64,000 bases of DNA from Boswellia sacra (taxonomy: Eukaryota; Streptophyta; Magnoliopsida; Sapindales; Burseraceae), in contig SNVD02002289.1 in NCBI GenBank assembly GCA_013180625.2, positions 806,001 through 870,000 of the forward strand. The letters are read 5' to 3'. Below are positions 32,207-44,235 of the stretch, piece after piece; the first letter of the stretch is position 1; each line of letters begins with the position of its first letter. The notes beneath the pieces are model-generated. The model was not told the DNA's origin. It ran no database searches and worked only from the letters and a program-made list of their open reading frames with translations. The translations under genes and the position numbers were made by a program.

Positions 32207-33391
32207 CCCACGTGCCTCCTAGCAACTGCTGATGTTGATGCATTCAATGCATGGCTGAAGGGTGTCGAGGGTGATATTAATTTAAACGTCTGCAGTGCTA
32301 ATCGTCAGTTCTTCAAGACGCTGTTGAGGCTGTCAGAGTGGCTTGCATCTGAGGTAATTGAAGTCCATCTCCTAATGTCCATTATTGAGATATACATTTG
32401 GATATAATATTGGTAGCTATTACTATATTCGGCACATAGATAGCTACCTGTGGATGCTACGCTGTAGAGCTCGCGCTATGGCAGAAACTAGTGTCCAGAG
32501 GTCTGCTTTCCTGGACACCACTTTTTGGGTACATATTCCATAAACATATGAATTTAAAGGTAATTTTTTATTCCTTCAATGCACTAACCGAACGAACTTG
32601 CAGTTGAAAGTGAAGTCGTTGTGGGAACAATACTCGGATAGACTAGATGACATTAACTGGGTGAATGAGGACAAAATGGTCCAGTTTGTCCTAGGAGAGT
32701 TGCCCCTTGTTGGAAGACCATGGGTCGAAATAGACAGGGTGAGAACATTTATATTCACAGAGTTAGTATGTGCCATTTTATTTGAAATGTTGTGATTGAT
32801 TTCTATGTTGTCAATTTCCTTTTTAGCTCTATCTCCCTGTTAACCTCAGCGGTGATCATTGGGTGGCAGCTGAGGTGGAATTGAATCGCCGTCATGTTGC
32901 CATATACGACTCAGCTGTTGGGCATACTTCCACAGACACAGTCAGAGAGACAATCCGATGCCTGGCCAAACTGATACCCCGTATGGTGTCAATGGATGTC
33001 TACGGTCTTCCTAACTACCCCGTGGATGTCTACGGTCTTCTTGACTACCCCGCAACCCCATACGACATTATGCCCATTGAGGATGAGACCGAGGTGCCAC
33101 AACAGGAGGCTGGGGGAGGAGCATGCGGTGTGTACTAGTTGAAGTACATCGAGTTGCTAGCAGAGGGCGTTCCACTGACAGCCATTAAGGCATTCACGGA
33201 TGAATGCCTGCGGAAGAGAATGGCAGTACAACTTTGGGTCAATCACCTTCATCCATAGACACAGGAGGCCGCCACGACTGTCACGGTGCCCTCCGAGGTT
33301 GGGGCCTTCACAGCGCTTGCTAAAGTTGCGACCATTATCGGGACTGCTGATGTTGGGTCAGCGGATGTTACGACCACCATTGTACCATGAT
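32207..33391 (+). pseudogene. C48 (Ulp1-like) cysteine protease gene fragment with introns
   Basis: Four coding blocks with splice signals can be joined: about 32207-32353 (donor GAG/GTAATT), 32440-32528 (YLWMLRCRARAMAE), 32604-32738 (LWEQYSDRLDDINWVNEDKM) and 32827 onward. The last encodes the catalytic part: LYLPVNLSGDHWVAAEVEL (His of the triad), HVAIYDSAVG (Asp) and ACGVY (Cys). A TAG follows at 33136-33138, after which the frame goes on (LKYIELLAEGVP). A 27-bp tandem duplication (GGATGTCTACGGTCTTC, twice) inflates the region near 32995-33050. Such Ulp1-like domains occur in host SUMO proteases and, very often in plants, in Mutator-like transposons; the latter is my preference. The 5' end is cut at the Athila-A LTR. 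Confidence 0.75.
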
Positions 33392-33727
33392 ATCACCTTG
33401 CATTGTATATATTATGCTTATATTATGTTTAGCTACACATTTTTTTGGGTAGATAGTTTGTGGATATTTACACATTATTGTATAGTGACATTTTTTTGTA
33501 TAGTCGCACATGGTTTCCATATATTGTGGTACGAAAACTTGGAAATACATATTTTTCCGATTGTATTAGTACATACATGTTTCTCATGTTTTCCAGTTGT
33601 ATACATTTGTACGCTATAGTGGAGGTGAGTGCGCTCCGTGTATATGATTGTTGGTCCTCCGAACAATGTTGTATAAAAAAACAAATATCATCGTCAGTCT
33701 CAATACAAATAGGCATTGGTAGAAAAC
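33392..33727. other. Non-coding flank of the C48 fragment
   Basis: Plus-strand sequence downstream of the protease fragment, without recognised genes. It would originally have continued at 39550, beyond Athila-B. Confidence 0.5.
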
Positions 33728-33732
33728 CCTTA
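33728..33732 (+). repeat. Athila-B target-site duplication, left
   Basis: CCTTA, exactly repeated at 39545-39549. Confidence 0.85.
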
Positions 33733-35211
33733 TGACACATCTAAAAAAAGGATTATCTCCCAAGTATAGGAGTGTCGAAGTAATAAACCCTGTGAGATCG
33801 GGGTCGATCCACGAGGAAGGAAATTTTAGCAGTACAAATAATAAGGTAAGCTATAGTATGAATAATTCAAAGAAATGGCAAGATAATATCAACAAATATA
33901 TAAAGATAGTAGGCGGTACTACCGACCATTCAAATATAAAATAAAAAGCAAAAGAAGGTAATACCATCAATAGAAATAGGTGGTAAAACCGAGCATAGCA
34001 AATTCAAGAATAAATTCTAAGCAATAGATGAGAATAAATAAAATAAGCAAGTAAGAAGAATTAACACAATAACAATGAAAGCTAAGGTTAGGGGATCCGC
34101 CCTTGATATTTCAAATAAGGATAAATAACCCATTTAGTTATATGAATTATATTTGTTTCGTTACCAATATTTATACCACTTCTTGTAAATGGGTTCAAGC
34201 ATCCATATGTGCCAATCACCATATGTCTACAACAATTCAAGGTTCCTAACTGGACTTGTGTCGGTAAGGAAGAACCATACGACGTCTAGAAAGGATCCAA
34301 GCATTTGATGTGCCAATTATTGTCGATAATGGATCAAGACCTCCGCTTTACGAGTGGTGTCAAGATTGATTAAGAAAATAAATATAAATCATATAAATAA
34401 CAAAAGATTATAGTTATTAAGCACATATCAAAGGTTATAGAATCCTTACTCTCATATCAATGGTTTCACCTTTTCACCTTAGCAAGAGAGAAATTAGAAA
34501 GACGTTATTAGAAAAAGAGAACAAATTGCAAGAAAAATGAAATTCATTAATAACATGAACAACACAAGAGAGAAAAACAAAATACAAGATCCTAGCCAAG
34601 GCCAAGATGTCCTAATGATTACATGGCACTTCTATTTATAGATACATCCGGGGGCAAACTTGCCAAATTATAAAGGAACCATTGTCAAATATTAGGTGCA
34701 CAAATCTTTGATAATTGGGATCATTAGGTGCACCGATTTTGACCACCGATTTTAACATCGAATTATTAAGAATTTTGATCACATGTCTTCATGAAAATTA
34801 TAGATAATTGTCTCAGCTTTCCAGAACATATTGATTTGCATGATTTGGATATGTATTTTGAGAGATATGATCAAAATACTGAGGCATGGTCAGGCTGGGC
34901 TGAATCTACAAATAAGTTTATTTCAAGCCCATTTTTGGTCTACTAAAAGCCCGAATTTGATGATGCTATTTAACACAATCTTGTAGATAATTGAATCAGC
35001 TTTCCGAAACATTAAGATTTGCATCATTTTGATCTATAAATAGAAAGTTATGCCTATTTTACCAAACCTATATCGAAACAGAAATTATGAGAAAATTAAT
35101 TCCAAAGATGCAAAGACAACAAATATGCTTAAGTTGAGGAATTTAATGACACTATTAATGCAATATGATGGATTAACCTCTTATGAAACATACATATTTA
35201 AGTGTTCATCA
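33733..35211 (-). repeat. Athila-B 3' LTR
   Basis: It starts TGACACATCT and ends TGTTCATCA on the plus strand, followed by the CACCCCCCAACCAGC tract of the internal region. It is 1479 bp long and collinear with the other Athila LTRs. Confidence 0.92.
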
Positions 35212-36530
35212 CACCCCCCAACCAGCTTATTGCTAGTCCCTAACAATTAAAGCGTTATTTTTTAGAAGTGATTTATAGAATTTTACATCCAAGGTAGTCA
35301 ATTATTGCACTCTCTTTGATTTTATCCAAATGAATAAGCTCTCAATCGATTTTTTTTATGACTCATGTACCCTTCAGTCAAGATTTTAACAAACCCTCTT
35401 TTTGTGCTTAGTCGACACACGACTATGGGGCTTATTGGAAAGAAGCCATAGCGGTTCCAATATTCGTTAAGGCTAACAACATTAGGCAGGGGCTTCATTT
35501 TTTATTTATGTATATATATATAATAATTTTTTTTTCTTTGTTTCTTTTTTTTTTAAAGGATGCATCTTTTACCCATGTAGCGAGCCTTAGGCTAATGACT
35601 CCCAGACCAGTTGGCCTTAGTGCATTAGGTGTTAAGACACCCCTACGAGCTTAACGACTCGAGTTGCCGATGCTTTATTTTTGCTTACCCACTTGTGGAT
35701 AGCGCAATGTTCAATCCTATTAAGCTTTCTCCTCAATCCCAAACCAGTTGGTCTTAGGATATTAGGTGTTGAGGCACCCCTCGGACTTAATTACTCGAAT
35801 TAAGGCGGCTACGGGACCAAACTTATCCACAATTGCTCTTCTTTCTCTTTTTTTTCACTTTTTTTCCTTCTTCTTCTTCTTCTTTTTTTTTTTTTTTTGA
35901 ACTTTCCCTTTTCTTTTGTTGTTATCCTAAATAAAAGAACTCAAATATTACAACATTTCATTTCGCTACCCACAATCATGTATCAAGGTATGTGTGTGTG
36001 TGAAGAAAGGTTTGTGAATACTTGCTTAACGAGCACACAGTTTATTAAATAATAATGTTGTGAGAGTTCATAGATTTGAAATTCAAAGTGAAATGAATAA
36101 GATGTCTTTGTTATAAAATTCAAAAAATATCAAGTTGGCTAAAATGAGTCTTAAAAAATGCAAAATCAAAACAAAATGACAAATTGGTTAGAGTATGTTT
36201 CAAGAGTTCAAACTAGCTCTCTTTACTCTACCATTCCTGACCTAGAAGGCGTCTCAAGAGGATTTGAACTCTTACACTACACTCTGAATCTAATTACTAA
36301 CTCGCTTTTTTTTTTTTGCAAGAAAATGAAAATTAAAGACACACTTATGTCTACTATCCTTCCCCCCCAACCAAATGAAATATTGTCCTCAATGTTTAAA
36401 TGTAGAGAGATAAAGTATAGGAGATATTACCTGAAGCTGCTGTTATTCAAGAGAGATGACCTGAAAGACTTATAAAATAAAATGCTACAAATAAAACAAA
36501 AGACAAGAAATTTAAAAATTGATGGCATAT
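35212..36530 (-). other. Athila-B 3' non-coding region
   Basis: It is collinear with 23502-24800 of Athila-A: polypurine tract, the CCAGTTGGCCTTAG module, T-rich tracts and CCCCCCCAACCAAATG (about 36362). LOG should follow at about 36510 but is missing; the sequence passes directly to the region upstream of LOG/3' end of ORFx. Confidence 0.75.
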
Positions 36531-36905
36531 ATGCATATGTATAGGTAGTTGTGACTGTGGCTCACATCTTCCTCTGGTTTTATGTCCAGAAACGGCTTAA
36601 ACACTTTCTATGAGTTGGGGACATGCTTCCTATCTAGTTTTCTTATAAACTGACAAACAGGGTCGTTTTGAGTCAAATTCCTAAGACTATAACGTTCCTA
36701 CTCATCTCGAAATTGTGTCCACAATTTCAAGATTTCATGTTGCACAAGTCCACAAGAATGCGTCTCAAGAATCACTCGGATATCATCCAAAGACTTCCTA
36801 CTCAGTCTATTCTTGATGAACTGTAATTTATCCTCTCGATTGTTAAACAAATATCCTAGGGAGCGGCAACGCTGGTTACAAGTCCAACGTGCACATTTGT
36901 GACAA
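36531..36905 (-). pseudogene. ORFx 3' part in Athila-B
   Basis: On the minus strand it is readable as THSCGLVQHEILKLWTQF, ERYSLRNLTQNDPVCQFI and KPEEDVSHSHNYLY in one frame with two stops. This is the clearest version of the C-terminal part. A Cys-rich stretch (CHKCARWTCNQRC) lies at its right end. The start of the frame is missing; gag sequence joins at about 36905. Confidence 0.65.
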
Positions 36906-37960
36906 ACTTGTAACCTATCATGAGAATTTTGAAAATTTTGATATGATTGAAAGGGAGGTTGGTAAGATTACGCATGATTATCATTCCTCCAATCAAAATT
37001 CAAGTGATTTTGCCATCCAAACTTTTGTGAGCAAGGATTAGGATTTGACCTTTGGAAAGTATTTAAAACATTGGTTTGTTCACGGAGGCTTTTCCTAAAG
37101 GTAGGCATATTTAGACAATCATCCGTTGGATGACCACTAGAATTACAAGTGTGATAGACATTTTCTTACATAGACCACATTTCTAAATCCTGGACTCTTT
37201 TAGCTAGGGATGCGATCATGATTTTTCCTAAAGTTATAAATGCCTCTACTAGATGTTCTTGGCACCTCATAGATGTCAACATTATTCCAATTTTGGGCAT
37301 TTTACGCTAGTAAGTCTAGGAAATCCATGGCTTCATTAGGGTCTTTATCTTCAAATTGTCCATCACACATTAATTCTACCATTTGCCTAGCTTGGTGTGT
37401 AAGACCTTCATAGAAAATTAAAACAAGTTCTCATGTTTCCAAACCATGATGAGGACAAGTATTAAGCAATGCTTTATACCTATCCCAACATTGGTAAAAG
37501 GTCTCTCCTTGTTTTTTGAGTGAAATTGATAATTTGCCTTGTGAGAGAATCTATTCTATAGGGAGGAAAGAATTCTTTAAGAAATTGTTGTTGCATTTCA
37601 TCCCATGATTAGTAGATCCTGACCTAAGATTTTGCAGCCATGTTTTAGCTTTATCTTTTAGAGAAAAAGGAAAAAGATTTAATCTAAAGATGTTTATGCT
37701 ACAATTTAGGTCACTATATGTGTTATAAAATTCTTCAAATTCTCTCAAGTGCAAATATGGGTTTTCAACATCTAGGCCATGAAAGTGGAGTAAGAATTGA
37801 ATGAAATCTGGTTCATGGTTGAAATATTTTGCATCATGAGGGAAGACTATGCATGATTGTGCACAAGTTCTTATGTAATCCATTAATGTTCTTGATTGGG
37901 TATGAGCATGTTTTCCAAAAAAGATGAGTGACTACAAACAATTCTACCAAATAATGCAAA
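36906..37960 (-). pseudogene. Athila-B gag remnant
   Basis: Gag of the B/C/F type. The best piece is 37551-37883 (YFNHEPDFIQFLLHFHGLDV, LFPFSLKDKAKTWLQNLRSG). The zinc-knuckle region (about 37100-37180) and the central part are recognisable but split by stops and frameshifts. It differs in sequence from the A/D type of gag. Confidence 0.8.
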
Positions 37961-38072
37961 AAGAAAGAGAACATGAACACATGCAAGAAAAATAAAAATA
38001 AAAATGAGAAAAGAAAATACTTACAATTTTGTACGTCAAATTTTACATTCCCATGCAACTGTGCGAAAAACT

Positions 38073-39544
38073 TGACACATCCAAAAAAAGGATTATCTTT
38101 CAAGTATAGGAGTGTCGAAGTAATAAACCCGGTAAGACCGGGGCCGATCCATAAGGAAAGGAATTTTAGCGGTACAAACAATAAGGTAAGCAATATAGTA
38201 TGAGTAATTTAAAGAAATGCAAGATAATATCAACAAATATATAAAGATGGTAGGCAGTACTACCAACCATTCAAATATAAAATTAAAAGGAGGTAATACC
38301 ATCCATAGAAAGAGGTGGTAAAACCGACGATAGTAAATTAAAGAATAAATTCATAAGCAATAGATTAGAATAATTAAAATAAGCAAGTAAGAAGAACTAA
38401 CACAATAACAATGAAAGCTAAGGTTAGGGGATCCGCCCTTGATATTTCAAATAAGGATAAATAACCTATTTAGTTATATGAATTATATTTGTTTCGTTAC
38501 CAATATTTATACCATTTCTTGTAAATGGGTTCAAGCATCCAATGTGTCAATCACCATATGTCTATAACAAATCAAGGTTCCTAACTAGACTTGTGTTGGT
38601 AAGGAAGAACCATACGACGTCTAGAAAGGATCCAAGTATTTGATGTGCCAATGATTGTCGATAATGGATCAAGACCTCCACTTTACAAGTGGTGTCAAGA
38701 TTGATTAAGAAAATAAATATAAATCATTTAAATAACAAGAGATTATAGTTATTAAGCACATATCAAAGGTTATAGAATCCTTACTCTCATATCTCACCTT
38801 AGCAAGAGAGAAATTAGAAAGACATTATTAGAGAAAGAGAACAAATTGCAAGAAAAATGAAATTCATTAATAACATAAACAACACAAGAGAGAAAAACAC
38901 AATACAAGCCAAGGCCAAGATGTTCCAGCCAAGGCCAGGATATCCTAATGGTCACAAGGCACCTCTATTTGTAAATACATCCAGGGGCAAACTTGTCAAA
39001 TTCAAAGGAACCATTGTCAAATATTAGTCGGACAAATCTTTGATAATTGGGATCATTAGGTGCACCGAATTTGACCACCAATTTTGGCATCGAATTATTC
39101 AAAATTTCTATCACATATCTTCATGAACATTGTAGATAATTGTCTCAGCTTTCTAGAACATATAGATTTGCATGATTTGGATACATATTTTGAGAGATAC
39201 GGTCAAAATACTGTGGCATGTTCAGGCTGGGCTGAATCTGCAGATGGGTTCACTTCAAGCCCATTTTTTGTCCACTAAAAGCCCACATTTGATGATTCTT
39301 GTGAGACACAATATTGTAGATAATTAAGTCAACTTTCCAAAACATTAAGATTTGCATCATTCTGATTTATAAATTGAAATTTATGGCCATTTTACCAAAC
39401 CTACATCAAAATAGAAATTATGAGAAAATTAATTCCAAAGATGCAAAGACTACAAATATGCTTAAGTTGAGGAATTTAATGACACTGTTAATGCAATATG
39501 ATGGATTAAACTCTTATGAAATATGCATATTTAAGTGTTCATCA
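38073..39544 (-). repeat. Athila-B 5' LTR
   Basis: It starts TGACACATCC and ends GTGTTCATCA on the plus strand. It is 1472 bp, including a 9-base shortening against the 3' LTR near 38288. Confidence 0.92.
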
Positions 39545-39549
39545 CCTTA
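39545..39549 (+). repeat. Athila-B target-site duplication, right
   Basis: CCTTA, an exact copy of 33728-33732. Confidence 0.85.
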
Positions 39550-39657
39550 CAAACAAATTAAACCTCTAAACTCATGTTATGCTTACGAGGATCCCAACCC
39601 ATTTTAGTACTAATACAGTCAACCAGCTCATTATAAATAGCACACCTACGAATTATA

Positions 39658-41079
39658 AACCCGGTAAGACCGGGGTCGATCCACAAGGAAGGGAATTTTA
39701 GCGGTATAAACAATAAGGTAAGCAATATAGTATGAATAATTTAAAGAAATGGCAAGATAATATCAACTAATATATAAAGATGGTAGGCAGTACTACCAAC
39801 CATTCAAATATAAAATTAAAAGGAGGTAATACCATCCATAGAAATAGTGGTAAAACCAACGATAGTAAATTAAAGAATAAATTTATAAGCAATAGAATAG
39901 AATAATTAAAATAAGCAAGTAAGAAGAACTAACACAATAACAATGAAAGCTAAGGTTAGGGGATCCGCCCTTGATATTTCAAATAAGGATAAATCACCCA
40001 TTTAGTTATATGAATTGTATTTGTTTCATTACCAATATTTATACTAATTCTTGTAAATGGGTTCAAGCATCTAATGTGCCAATCACCATATATCTATAAT
40101 AATTAAAGTTTCCAACTAGACTTGTTTTGGTAAGGAAGAACTATACGACATCTAGAAAGGATCCAAGCAATTGATGTGTCAAGGATTGCCTACAATGGAT
40201 CAAGACCTCCACTTTACAAGTATGTCAAGATTGATTAAGGCAAGAAATATAAATCATATAAAATAAACAATAAAGGATTACGATTATTAAGCACATATCA
40301 AAGGGTTAGAAGATCTTTATTCTCTTATTAAGGGTTTCACCCTTTCACCTTAGCAAAAGAGAAATTAGAAAGACATTATAAAAGAAAGAAAACAAATTGC
40401 AAGAAAAGGAAGATTTTTTAATAGCATAAAAACACAAGAGAGAAAAACACAATAACAAGTGATCCCAGCCAAGGCCAAGATGTTCAAATGGCCACAAGGC
40501 ACCTCTATTTATAGATACATTCAGGGGCAAACTTGTCAAATTACAAAGGAACAAATATCAAATATTAGGTGTACCAATCTTTGACAAATGGGATCATTAG
40601 GTGCATCGAAGTTGACCACTGATTTTGACATCAAATTATTGAGAATTGTGACCACATGTCTTCATCAAAGTTGTTGATCTCTCAGTTTTCTAGAACATAT
40701 TGATTCGTACAATTTGGATAAGTAGTTTGAGAGATATGATCAAAATACTGTGGTATGGTCAGGCTAGGCCGAAACTGCATATGGTTTCACTTCAAGCCCA
40801 TTTTTGGTCCACTAAGAGCCCGAATGTGATGATTCTTGTGAAATATAATCTTGTACAAACCATCATGATTTTCAAAACATCATGATTTGCACTATTATGA
40901 TCTATAAATAAGAAGTTATGCCCATTTTATCGAACCTACAACAAAACCAAAATTAAGAGAAAGTTAATTCAAAAGATGCAAAGACTACAAATATACTTAA
41001 GTTGAGGAATTTAATAACACTATTAATGCAATATAATAAATTAAGCTCTTATTAAGCATACATATTTAAGTGTTCATCA
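39658..41079 (-). repeat. Athila-C 3' LTR, outer end truncated
   Basis: It joins the LTR alignment at AAACCCGGTAAGACCGGGG, about 55 bp inside the normal terminus, and ends GTGTTCATCA before the CACCCCCCAACTAGC tract. Confidence 0.88.
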
Positions 41080-42384
41080 CACCCCCCAACTAGCTTATTG
41101 CTAGTCCCTAGCAATTAAATAGTTATTATTTAGAGGTGATTTATAGAATTTTACATCAAATATGGTCATTATTGCACTCTCCTTGATTTTATCCAAATAA
41201 ACAAACTCTCAACCGATTTTTTTTTAATGACTCATGCACCCTTTAGTCAAAGTATTAACAAACCTTCTTTTTGTGCTTAGTTGATACATGACTATAGGGC
41301 TTATTAGAAAAAAGCTATATTGGTTCTAATATTTGTTAAGGCTAACAACCTTAGGCAGGGGGACATTCATTCATCATTAATTTATATATATATTTTTATT
41401 CTTTTTTTTTTTGAAAGAATGCATCTTTAACCTAGGTAGCAAGCCTTAGGCTAATAACTCCCACACCATTTGGCCTTAGGGCATTAGGTGTTAAGACACC
41501 TCTACGAGCTTAACGACTCGAGTTGCTAATGTTTTATTTTTGCTTAGAAACTTGTGGATAGTGCAATGTTCAATTCCATTAAGCTTTCTCCTTAATCCAT
41601 GTAACGAGCTTTGGGCCAATAGTTTCCAAACCAGTTGGTCTTAGGGTATTAGGTGTTAAGGCACCCCTCGGGCCTAATTGCTCGAATTAAAGAGGCTACG
41701 AGACCAAACTTATCCACAATCATTCTTTTTTTTTCTTTCACTTTTTTTTCTTCCTTTTGTTGTTACACTAAACAAAACAAAAGAACCCAAATATTGCAAC
41801 ATTTCATTTCACTGCCCACAATCATGCATCAAGGTATGTGTGTGTGAAGAAAGGTTCGTGAATACTTACTTAACGAGTACATAAGCACACAGTTTATTAA
41901 ATGATAAGGTTGTCAGAGTTCATAGATTTGAATAATTCAAAGTGAAATGAATAAAACCTCCTTGTGATAAAATTCAAAGATCAAAACTAAATAATATCAA
42001 GTTAATTAAAATGAGTCTTAAAAATACAAAATCAAAACAAAATGACAAATTGGTTAGAGTGTGTTTCAAGAGTTTAAACTGACCCTCCTTACTTTGCCAT
42101 TCCTGACCTAGAATGCGTCTCGAGAGGATTTGAACTCCTTAAACCGAACTCTGACACTGATTAAAAACTCGCTTTTTTTTTTTGGCAAGAAGAAGAAAAT
42201 TTAAGACACACTTATGTCAACTATCCTTCCCCCCAAACCAAATGAAACATTGTCCTCAATGTTTAAATGTAAAGAGATAAAGTATAGGAGATATTACCTG
42301 AAGCTTCTGTTATTCAAGAGAGACCACCTAAAAGACTAAAAAAATAAAATGTTATAAATAAAATAAAAGACAATAAAAATTTCA
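41080..42384 (-). other. Athila-C 3' non-coding region
   Basis: It has the same layout as 23502-24861 in Athila-A, with two copies of the CCAGTTGG...TTAGGTGTTAAG module (about 41440-41520 and 41600-41690). Confidence 0.75.
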
Positions 42385-43011
42385 AACGGAGATTCACATC
42401 CAATTTGCGCTTTTTGTTTTGTGCCCATTACAAATTAATTTGAGTTATAGTTGGGTCATGTTCATACTCAATTGCTTGTAATTTATCAAGTAACTCACTA
42501 GCAATAGTGGTAGAAACAAGGATCTGTCTTGCTGAATGAGGGATAAAATTCTGTTCCCCAGTTGCATCAACAAAACTTATCAAAGGATCAAAGAAATTTT
42601 TAACATTCAACAAACCTATGGGTTTTTTATGAAGATTCAGTTGGGCCTAAGAAGCAATTTGACCAAAACCATCTGGTAAAGCAATAAAGGCATCTAAATT
42701 GTTAAGCTTATGTGCCATGTGTTAATGCATGGAGGAGACCTGTAACTTCTTCGCAACCATTTTTTCAACAATGCTTTTTGTGCCAAAGCATTAGGAATAA
42801 CTCTTAAAACTTGACTACCTCCTACATGTGCATCTGTTGACACACAATCCATTAACCCAAGGATACCTCCCCCATAAACCACATGAATTTTTCTTTCAGC
42901 CAGTAACCTACCAAGACAATTTGCTACTTCTACAAACTCTTCACTTTTATCTGGTCGAGATCCACAGAATACATATATCCTTTGGATTTGACATTTTGAA
43001 GTTTCCCCAAT
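42385..43011 (-). pseudogene. LOG: LOG gene copy captured by Athila-C
   Basis: This is a second, more decayed copy of the LOG sequence, in the same place and orientation as in Athila-A. The start codon is ATT (43009-43011) instead of ATG. The frame reads CQIQRIYVFCGSRPDKSEEF, VVYGGGILGLMDCVST, then frameshifts after VIPNALA. The catalytic segment is reduced: ALPDGFG is followed directly by QIAS, so the TLEE part of the signature is lost by deletion, and a TAG follows. The C-terminal half is open (42428-42613: NFFDPLISFVDATGEQNFIP, SELLDKLQAIEYEHDP); the stop TAA at 42428 precedes the homologue of the LNLRL tail. It has no introns. Confidence 0.85.
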
Positions 43012-43264
43012 GTCTATACAACTCTCTAACTATGTGTGAAGAAGAGAACAAAAGATGTGGTATTTATGGAGTGCAAAAAGGTAGGCTAATGATGACATTT
43101 AAATAGGTAGCTCGATTGTTTGTTGAAAAATTTGACGATAATGCATAGAAATTCAAAAAAATGATGAAATAAGACACATAAGTCAAACAAAAGATACAAA
43201 ATAAAAAATGACAGTTATAAGACATTAAAATTGAAAAAATGATGGCACACATGCATATTTACAG

Positions 43265-43880
43265 GTAGTTGTGACTGTGGCTCACATCTTTCTCTGGTTT
43301 TACATCTAGAAATGGCTTAAACACCTTCTATGAGTAAGGGATATGCTTCCCATCCAGTTTTCTTATAAACTGGCAAACATGATCATTTTGAGTCAGATTC
43401 CTCAGGCTATAACGTTCCTGCTCATCTCAGAATTGTGTTCACAATTTCAAGATTTCATGTTGCACAAGTCCACAAAAATGCGTCTCAAAAGTCACTCAGA
43501 TATCATCCAAAGACTCCCTACTCAATCCATTCTTGATCAACTATAGTTTTTCCTCTCGATTGTTAGACAAATATCCCAAGGACCGTCAATGTTGGTTACA
43601 AGTCTATCTTACACATCTATGACAAACTTGTAACCTTTTCACTCTTTGTTTTTTGGCGTAAGAGCTTTTTCCTAAACTTGGCATGTGAGAAACAAGATTA
43701 TCTGAAAACTCACAAGAAAATCGAACCTTGGCTTCAATTAACCATCTTAAATCAGTAGGAATGCCCTTGTACATCAACATCCTTAGTCTTGTTGTGCGAG
43801 CTTTGTAAATTTTAAGCAAATCATTTTAAGGAAGAGAGGGAAAATTTTTTTGTATATTTCAAAGAATGGTATCCATGTGA
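43265..43880 (-). pseudogene. ORFx in Athila-C
   Basis: Homologous to 63169-63790 in Athila-F. The best frame is 43604-43819 (RLRMLMYKGIPTDLRWLIEA, CEFSDNLVSH, KKQRVKRLQVCHRCVR). The N-terminus corresponds to the MDT start at about 43872 (complement of GGTATCCAT). The C-terminal part is split by stops. The protein is not recognised. Confidence 0.65.
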
Positions 43881-44235
43881 AGAAAATGAGAGAGAAGAAA
43901 AAAATGAATACAAGGTGAGCAACAATTTTTAGGGAATTGAAAAACCGACTTTAAAAGCCACGGAATACCGTATCCACCACTTGATCGGGAAATAAAATAA
44001 AAACACAACTAAAATAAACGCACACAAAATAAAATAAAAACAAACTAGAAATGATACAAAAAACAAAAATAAAAATAAAAATGAAATTATGGCACAAACG
44101 GATAAAATTTGATCAATCGTGATAAAGAAAGGCCAAAAGAGAAATCTCTTTGAAAGTAATTTACCACGGTTAAAAATATGCCATTGAGGTTGTACCTTTC
44201 ATTTTCCTTATTTGTGAGAATGGAAGAGATTACCA
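43881..44235 (-). other. A-rich spacer between gag and ORFx in Athila-C
   Basis: On the element strand it is T-rich, with ATCACG-ATTGATCAAATTTTATCCGTTTGTGCC-like sequence also seen at 62920-63160 of Athila-F. It is non-coding. Confidence 0.6.

Larger units (their letters stand above)
33733..39544 (-). mobile_element. Athila-B: gag-only non-autonomous Athila element
   Basis: This minus-strand element has both LTRs (3' LTR 33733-35211; 5' LTR 38073-39544), bounded TGACACATC...GTTCATCA, and a perfect 5-bp duplication CCTTA. The interior of about 2.9 kb contains gag remnants and the 3' part of ORFx, then the usual 3' non-coding region. Protease, RT, RNase H, integrase and LOG are absent. By eye the LTRs differ by several percent, so it is older than Athila-A. 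The primer site is damaged (about 38052-38066). Confidence 0.92.

Noticed and set aside
33200..33740. Several overlapping frames of 60-140 codons on both strands
   Set aside because: None resembles a protein and they conflict with each other; the sequence is the non-coding tail of the C48 fragment.
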